From the NCBI GenBank assembly GCA_015680685.1, contig MNCI01004650.1, positions 1 to 64,000 of the forward strand: a stretch of 64,000 bases of DNA, given 5' to 3'. The stretch's first letter is position 1. Every line of letters starts with the position of its first letter. The DNA comes from Gnetum montanum. Its lineage: Eukaryota; Streptophyta; Gnetopsida; Gnetales; Gnetaceae. A program made the position numbers and the translations under genes. This document shows, piece by piece, positions 56,383 through 64,000 of the stretch. The notes under the pieces are model-generated. The model did no database searches. It saw only the letters and a list, made by a program, of their open reading frames with translations, and was not told the origin of the DNA.

Positions 56383-58524
56383 GGTGAATTTGAAAGAAGA
56401 TAGTGTCATCTTATTTAGAGAACAATTGTTTCATGAAGGCACATAGAATTAGGATTGTTCTACAAATTTAGTGTCATCTTATTTAGAGAACAATTGTTTC
56501 ATGAAGGGACATAGAATTAGGATTGTTCTACAAATTTAATCTTGGACCAAATGGAAAGTTACATTCAGAAAATTGGAAAAAACATTTTGGGTAAAACAAA
56601 AGGCAAAAAATATATCCCAAAGGAGACATAGTGGTGGAGTGATGAAGTGCAAAATGATATCCAAAACAACAAGAAATGCTTTAAGGAATTGCAGCAAAGT
56701 GGTAGCAAAAAAGGGTGATATACAAAATGGTAAAGGAGGCAACAGTAGCAGTACCCAAAGCCAAACATAAGGTCTTAGATAGCTTTTATGACAAATTAGG
56801 GACACAGGAACAAGAAAAATCTATTTATAAATGGGCAAAAATTAGGAACAAGAAGTGTAAGAACACTATTATATCAAAGGCATGGAGAAAGTAGACCAAA
56901 GAATTTTGATAAAAGAGAATGAAATTTTAGATAGGTAGAAATATTTTTATCAGGAACTATTAAATGAAGAATTCTCAAAAGAAGACATCGAAGAAGAAGA
57001 CCAAATTTTGGTTTGGTTAATGAACTTTTCTTCTTTGAGTAAAGACAACTATATCAAAGATGAAAAATAGAAAACTTATTGAACTAGATAACATTGCTAT
57101 AGAAGTTTAGAAATTATTGGGAGATATAGAAGTTTTTTGGCTAATAGAATTATGTAACAAAATTTTGAAGGATGGAGAAATACCCAACAATTAGAGAAAA
57201 AGCGTTGTTGTTCTCATTAACAAAAATAAATGAAACATACAAAATTGTGCAAAGTATAGAGGGATTAAGCTTATGAGTCCTACTATGAAGCTTTGGGAGA
57301 GAGTTATAGGGTAGTGTCTCACAATTGAATCAACAGTTTTAAAAAAATCAATTTGGATTTATGCCACGGAGATCTACAAGATAGGTTATTTTCTTGATAT
57401 GATAATTGATAGAGAAATTAATAAAACATAAACAAATCTACATATGATATTCATTGACTTAGAAAAAACATATGATAAAGTACCTAGTGATATTATTTGA
57501 TGGACCTTGTAAAGGAAAAACATCTCTAATAAATATATTAGATTGATTTAAGATATGTATAAAGGAGGTACCTCTAAAATTAGAATAGTTTGTGGAATAA
57601 CATCAAATTTTCTAGTCATAGCACGTCTACATCAAGGGTTTGTGCTTAGCTTGTATATATTTGCCATCATTATAGATGAATTAACAAAAGAAACACAAAA
57701 TGAAATCCCATGGTGTATGCCATTTGTAGATGATATTGTGTTGGTGGATATAGCTTGAGAAAATATTACTTCTAGAATAAAAAAGTGGGTACATGCTTTA
57801 GAGCCAAAATGCTTGAAAATTAGTAGAGTTAATATAGAATATATGGAATTCAATTTTAAGAACAACATAAATAGTGAAAAAATGAAAGTGACAATTCAAG
57901 TTAAAAAGATCCTTCACTGCAAATAGTTTCATTACTTAGGATCAATCCTCTAATCAAATAATTTGATAAAGATATCAGAAATAGAATTGAGGTAAGATGG
58001 TCAAAATAAACAGAGGCTAGTGGTGTTCTATGTGATAAATAGATACTAATAAAATTAAAGGGAAAATTTTACAAAATAGTAATAAGGCTTACTATCTTAT
58101 ATAGTAGTGAATGTTGGGCAATACAAAAGAGGCATGAACAACAAATCAATGTGGCAAAAATGCAAATGCTTTGATGAATGTTCAATGCTACTAGAAGTGA
58201 TAAACTACATAATATAGATATCTCATGAAGACTTAGAGTGGATTCTATTTTAGATAAACTACAAGTATGATAACTTACACAGTTTGGACATATGCAAAGA
58301 GGATTAGACAATGAGCCTATAAATAAAAGTTGCTACATCACTAATCTAAGAAAGACACTGAAAGGAAGACCAAAGAAGATATGGAAAATAGTGTTGGAAG
58401 ATAATTTGAAAAAACTACAAATAAAAAAAAAATCTAGATCTTCATAGAGGTTAATGGTGATAAAAAAGCTCATGTACTTGACCCCGTTTTGTTGGGACAA
58501 GGCTAGGATGATGATGATGATGAG
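56383..58524 (+). mobile_element. RTE-clade LINE, copy B, 5'-truncated
   Basis: Begins in the endonuclease-RT linker (VNLKEDSVILFREQLFHEGT; MESYIQKIGKNILGKTKGK; WWSDEVQNDIQNNKKCFKEL). RT: MIFIDLEKTYDKVPSDII (57446-57500), RLHQGFVLSLYIFAIIIDEL, IPWCMPFVDDIVLVDIA (catalytic F-x-DD kept), then YLGSIL, TILYSSECWAIQKRHEQQIN and GRPKKIW. The 3' end is CCCCGTTTTGTTGGGACAAG plus (GAT)n at 58505-58524, as in copy A. Frameshifts and stops throughout. Confidence 0.9.
56402..56537. repeat. 68-bp perfect-type tandem duplication in LINE copy B
   Basis: Units 56402-56469 and 56470-56537 differ by one base (GGCACAT / GGGACAT). 68 bp is not a multiple of three, so it also shifts the frame. Confidence 0.95.
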
Positions 58525-60690
58525 TGATTATGAAATTATGGAAAAAGAAAAAATGTAGTAAATGGAAAAAATGTTAATTCTTGATATGATAGTATACATT
58601 TTATTTATTTCCAGTTTTTTTTACATATGCTTTCTAATGTCATAGAAAAAGTGAACAAATTGAATACAACTTTACATCAAAAAAATTTGAATAGTAGTGT
58701 ATTAGAACCAACATTAGATTCCACAATTACAACCCTTAAAATGTGGTTTTTAAGATCTTATACATTTGTTTGCTGAAGAAAAATACATACGTCAATTTTA
58801 AGTTCATCTAACTATGGCTATTTGGAAATGAAATATGCTAATAAATGACATTGACATCAATTAAGAATGGTCAAAATTCCAAAAGATGAAATACAAATAT
58901 CACATAAAATTCCATACATAGATACATCTTTAGAAAGTTACAATTTTTTATGAAGAAATTACATTAAAAAATTAATAGAGTATTTGAACGAAAGGTTTCT
59001 AGATGTCATCTTCTTTAGTTCTTTAAAACCATATGATCCATCATTTTATTTAGTAGATTTCGGGAATATAGAAAAAATTGTAAATGGTTGCCTAGAAAGA
59101 ATTTTTAAAGTATTTTAAAAAAAATTTTAAAAAAATATAAAGATCATATAATTTGTTATGATGCATGTTTAAAGGAACGTTATTCATTTTTTGGTTGCCT
59201 ATGACATAACTTTGAAGGTTTTTCAATGAAAGAAGTAAAGAGAACATTTTGTAATTTTGGTTTACACTCTAGCTATCTAAATTTATTTAAATTATGACAA
59301 GTAGTGATGATACTTACTAGTAGCACAAATTATCAAGAGAATATTTTCTAAAAAGATTTAATAAAACCATATTAAGGCCACAACTTTCAATTGCTACATT
59401 AGATGCTTTAATCAAAATCTTGCTAATGGTCTTGCAAAATTAAAGATAGATTTGCATAAAGTTTTTAACCTTTAGATTAATGTTAAAATAAACAAGGATA
59501 AACTAAAATGCAAGTTCTACAATAAAAAGTTTTTTGTTTCTAAATTTTATTTCATCAATTATTCTTATTTTGTAACATTCATTTTTTTCATATAAAAATA
59601 TGTATTAAAGATGCTCTTATTAATTTGTAGNCAACTATTAAGTTTTGTGATGTTTAGATCACTAAGTCTAAGACATTAAAAATAGTTTGATAACTAATGA
59701 AATTAAGATAAACATACACCATGAATATTATATAACCCACTCTATTATGTGTACTATACCAAAGATATAAATAAGGGATGTAACAAAAAAAATACTATTA
59801 AACCAAGTATCTTCATTATTGTATTGTTTGTTGTGTTGGAAACCAAATTCAACACTTATATAGATGTAGTGGAACCATTACATCGAAACAGCAAAATGAC
59901 ACAACAAATAGTTAACATAGTTAAGAAATACAATTATCAATAACTAACTCTAAACTTTAATTCATATAAGATAAAACATCATAGATAGTATTATACATCA
60001 TAGATGATGTATAGATATACTTATGGTGTGACCAAATATAGCTACTAACTAGCATGTTAAGCTTGCTAGAACATACCAAATTGTTAACATGACCCCTTAG
60101 GCTTAACCTAAAGATTAATAATGTCACTTTACTATCTACAACCAAATCCATCACATTCATAATATAAGTGATAATAAAAGTATTCCATTATTGCTAAACT
60201 CCACAATACCACATGAATTAGAGATTTATAGGCATATCCAACGATGTGAAGTAACACTCTAGAGTGAAAATCCTATTAGCATATTGCATTTCAAAAAATG
60301 AACACCATAAGACCTAAGGAATTACAAATTTAATCTCTAAATAGTAAAGCTAATATAAAAATTAACATAATATGATGGTGAACAATATTTTTTTTCTAAA
60401 TGAATATTATAAATTATTTTGGTCATTTTAAAATGATTCTAGAAATGCAAGGAAAAAATGACTAGAAATATCATGGGTAGGTATCTCCTTCAAAAAATAT
60501 TATAACATAACTAAATTTTAAACCATAAAAAAGAAACACATGCTTGTCATGCTAAGTTTTAAATGACTTCTGTGTCCAATAAAAGAGGTTATAGTAATGT
60601 TAATACAAATAGGAGAAATAATTAACTAGAATTGTTGATCAATAAAAGAGTCTATATTTACACTCATAATATAATTAAAAAAATTTAATG
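58525..60690. other. No recognisable gene; AT-rich
   Basis: No domain found. A short perfect palindrome, ATACATCATAGATGATGTAT, lies at about 59993-60012. One N at 59631. Confidence 0.5.
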
Positions 60691-60699
60691 ATGATATAG

Positions 60700-62000
60700 G
60701 CTATGATTTTAATGCAGAATCCTTCATTGTGGACTCTTCAAGAACTATAAAGATTTTAGAAGATGGTAGTTGAACATCTTGAGTTGGCTCTTTCACCTTA
60801 GGTTTAGTAGACATCTTTATCATCTTTTCTTGAATGTTATTTAAAGTAGCTAAGAGTGACAGTGGAATCATATTGTAGCTCATATCCCTTACCTAAGGAA
60901 TATTTTAACAACTTTGTATAATGAGCTATAAATTTATTAACGAAAACCTATTTCTAAAAAATACTTGCCATGGCCTCTAAATTCTTCCACTTTGTGAGGA
61001 TGATCTTTGATAAGTCATTCTTTTGAATAGTTATATCCTTCACATGGTTTTGTCGAGAACTAATCTCTTCTTGAAGTTTTAAAGACTTATTTAACATTGT
61101 TAGCTTATCATCCTCTAACTCCATGTTTTAGATTATCAATTCTTCTATTCTTCTTATAAGCTTCACCTCAATATTGAAACCCATAGTGTCTCTTGTTTGT
61201 TTTAGTATAGCTAATTGCTATGATTATTTGTTTGTATATTCCAATGCACCTTCAACCTCTTCCTTAAATATTAAAAATGCTTTGATATATTTTTTTCTTC
61301 ATAAGTAAATGAAAAATATTTATTAAATGCCTTATTTTGCATCAAAGTAGCATAAAAAATTATCTTATTATTCCGTAGCATTGCACTGTAGGCTTCTACT
61401 TTGAAATAATGTTTCACCACAGTGTAATTCTTATACATCAAATCATATAGCAAATCATTACTTACCATGATGGAGTTTACTTTCAAGAGCCAACTAAGGT
61501 CTTTATTCACTATGCCTTTTATTACTACTAGAAAGTCATCTACATTTAAATCTCCAAAATATTTTCATACAACTTTATTATAAAATTTTTTCTCCATGGA
61601 ACATTTCTTAATTAATGTCTTAAAGAAATTGATGTTCATCTTTACATGAACAATCTTATTCTCAAAACTATAGTGTTGCATTACCACATTCACTATAGAT
61701 AGAGACAAGTAATCACACTCAATCTTACTGCACCCCTCTAACTATATATTAGTAGATTGCTTTAATTCTAGAATCTACATGATCATCTACTTAGGCTTAG
61801 AGAAGGCTTCAAGAAACAACAATGAAAAAACTTCTTATTTTCCTTCTTCACTATTGTAGTGCCCATAATACTTGAATTGTTAGATATATTGACAAAAGTA
61901 GAAAGAAGGTAGCCATAAGAGAAGTAACAAGAAAATATTGTGTAGTATGATAATGTTTTCCCTTTCATCTCCATCTTCAAAATTGACTGTTAGTTTACGT
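60700..62000 (-). pseudogene. Decayed ORF of unknown function with coiled-coil end
   Basis: Minus strand: one frame runs from about 61770 to 61271 with only a few stops (CSKIECDYLSLSIVNVVMQH; NKDLSWLLKVNSIMVSNDLL; AYSAMLRNNKIIFYATLMQN). After a frameshift it is followed by a charged heptad-rich part (61190-60950; MELEDDKLTMLNKSLKLQEE) and a tail at 60883-60701. I recognise no family. The layout (globular part, then coiled coil) is like the third ORF of the Athila-like element, and it lies beside an Athila-like LTR, but sequence similarity between them is not evident. Confidence 0.4.
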
Positions 62001-62084
62001 AGCTTCCTTAATTTATCACAACATAGAGTAGACTTAGTACAAATCATGGAATTAAATTTTTTCTATCTTTAATTGCTACATGAT

Positions 62085-62965
62085 TGATGAGTGATGGAGT
62101 ATCTAACACCCAACCATATGAGATATGAGTGTTCACATGCAATCCTGGTCGAACTCCATAGATAAGGCAATGTGTCTATACCAGTAATCAATTAGCATTC
62201 ACAATCATTGTCTTCTCACATGAGTTACTAAAATCAATGCATATGGTTTAACTCATGGTGAAGTATATGATACTAATGTTGAATTGGCCATTAGGCTCCT
62301 AGTAAACATGAAGTAAAAGTAAAGGGTTCTAAGTCTAAGTGATAGTAAAACAAGTCTAAACTAGCCTATGCGATGAGCAGCTAGTCCTGATCTTCTGATC
62401 ACACCTTGGATTTCATGCAACTACTACTAGGATTATCATGTATCATACTACTGGGCATATCAAGTGATAGTACTACTAGGTTACCAAGTAGTTATACTTA
62501 CATGCTCGAGATCAGTTGTACTCATTCCCCTCAATGACATTAAAATTAAATTATAAGTAATTGAAAACATTAACTATGAAAATAGCAAATTATAAACTAA
62601 TTGAAAATAGAAATAAAACTAAGTGTTTCTGCAATGATGTTTAGTAATCTTGATCTTTATTATTATGCATGCAATGCATCTAAGTACATCACACTCAAAT
62701 AAAGATTCCATTCAATTTCAAAACATCATACTTTGAGCACACTGCTAAGTATTAAATTTAAAAAAATAAATCAAAAGAGTTATGGTACTATGCTATAAAA
62801 TCTACTGCAAATTCATGTGCCTAATTGCTACTTATATAGGTTGGCATGCACCTTGCAATATCATTTATAAAATAATGTATGCTAAGATATGATAATGTCT
62901 CTACAACATCATAGATACTATAACATAATTATAATATCATTGCCACAAAATTTTTGGATTGATCA
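62085..62965 (-). repeat. Complete Athila-like 3' LTR (881 bp)
   Basis: TGATGAGTGATGG... to ...TTGGATTGATCA, TG...CA on either strand. Its left half matches the LTRs at 1312, 6441 (inverted) and 52878; the inner end abuts a polypurine tract identical in core to that at 21917. Confidence 0.85.
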
Positions 62966-62980
62966 TACCCCCATGACTAA
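62966..62980 (-). other. Polypurine tract of the right-hand Athila-like element
   Basis: Minus strand TTAGTCATGGGGGTA directly before the LTR start. Confidence 0.8.
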
Positions 62981-63129
62981 CTAAAAACTCATCCTTGAGT
63001 TAGAAAAAAATAAGGATGAAGTTCCTTACAAAATTGGGAGGTAGAATTACATGACACTAACTACTATATACTTTTCTCCCTAGTGCCATAGTGGAGCTTA
63101 CAAAAATGAACACATGACATGACAATTTT

Positions 63130-64000
63130 GACAAAGAATGAAAAAAAAAATCTAGTGAGGTTGAATGTAGCCTTATGTTATTCTAGGTAGAGGTGGCTCT
63201 TCCATTGGTTTTTTCCCTTGGTCATTAGGCTTCTTAAATTGGTATCTATTTAAGGGTGCTTACAAATTCTCTTTTTCCATTCTTGGATTGTGAACCATCA
63301 ATGCTCATGAACCAATGTTTGATGGATTTAGTACATTCCATGGACATGGCATTTGTAGAAACATCTAATTGACTTTAACGTACCACACTATAAACTATCA
63401 TCTCTTTTCTTCAAAAGCTCTAGCCTTTTCTCTAAGTTCATGATGGTCTGTTAATCTTCAAGCTAGATTCGCTGCTACATCCTTTTACCCCTAGTAACAA
63501 ACTTTAATTTCTTTTAGTTTTGAGTTTTCTACTTAAAGTTTATGTAAAGCATATTTTCTATCTACAAACTATTTTTCATATAAGGCATAGGTGGCTGCTA
63601 CTTACTGTTTTAGCTCATTTTTGGGCCTACCTACTATTAACATGGCCAAATTAGCATAATGGAGGTTTGCTAACCCATGAATTCTTTCAATTCCTCTATT
63701 TGTAGGTCTTTATTTTTCACTTCCACTTGATACATTTGGGTCATGTTGCCCAAGATGGGTTGCTAATTAAGATTTTTTGCTATAATATAACTAATTTTGG
63801 TCTTTTCCATCTAGATCTCTTTCGTATTTATTTGCTTGTACATGCCTAGTTGGTCTTGAAAGTGTTCTTTGAGCCTCTCATGCTTCTTAATCTCATTTTG
63901 TCATGCACTGATTTTGATAGCTGATTTTTGTCTAATAACATGTACCTCTTGCATAGAGAGGGTTTTGTTTTATCTTGCAAGGTGGCTCACATCTTGGTTG
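63130..64000 (-). pseudogene. Third ORF (coiled-coil part) of the right-hand Athila-like element, runs off the window
   Basis: Minus-strand reading 63960-63650 gives charged heptad sequence (QNEIKKHERLKEHFQDQLGM; YQVEVKNKDLQIEELKEFMG), parallel to the coiled-coil part of the ORF at 22180-24960, and at the same distance from its polypurine tract. Several stops. The rest of the element lies beyond 64000. Confidence 0.65.

Noticed and set aside
59993-60012. Short palindrome as a regulatory site
   Set aside because: Expected by chance in AT-rich DNA at this length; no context supports a function.
1-64000. CRISPR arrays, rRNA or tRNA genes, bacterial operons
   Set aside because: None found: repeats here are tandem or dispersed without unique spacers of constant length, and no RNA gene signature could be read.

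Overview
The window looks like nuclear DNA of a large-genome seed plant. It is AT-rich and almost entirely built of old, heavily decayed retrotransposons, with one recognisable plant gene, an LRR receptor-like kinase of the FLS2/EFR/Xa21 (LRR-XII) type. A gymnosperm, probably a conifer, is the best guess: very long elements, deep decay by C-to-T type changes, and no removal of old copies. No sequence comparison could be run, so this is inference.

Layout. 1-2990: L1-type LINE split by a solo LTR with a perfect 5-bp target duplication. 5.9-8.1 kb: pieces of two plus-strand LTR elements. 9.0-9.5 kb: minus-strand LTR. 11.1-14.4 kb: LRR-RLK pseudogene with one real kinase-domain intron and four frameshifts. 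15.8-16.5 kb: long, nearly perfect inverted repeat. 16.6-17.6 kb: minus-strand PIF1-type helicase remnant. 18.4-21.3 kb: short gag-only LTR element with an 11-codon tandem repeat. 21.3-53.5 kb: a minus-strand Athila-like Ty3/gypsy element, split by a second minus-strand Ty3/gypsy element of the Tat/Ogre type (about 27.0-48.7 kb). 54.1-58.5 kb: two RTE-clade LINE copies. 60.7-64.0 kb: a decayed ORF, then the 3' LTR and third ORF of another Athila-like element that runs off the window.

The most unusual object is inside the 21-kb Tat-like element. Between its protease and reverse transcriptase, on the opposite strand, lies a decayed eight-exon gene (37114-42063). Its seven introns keep mutually compatible phases. 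It is preceded by about 3 kb of roughly 185-bp tandem repeats whose monomers fold back on themselves. The same element carries a 29-bp minisatellite with a covarying palindromic core at three internal positions. None of the protein-coding regions looks intact.
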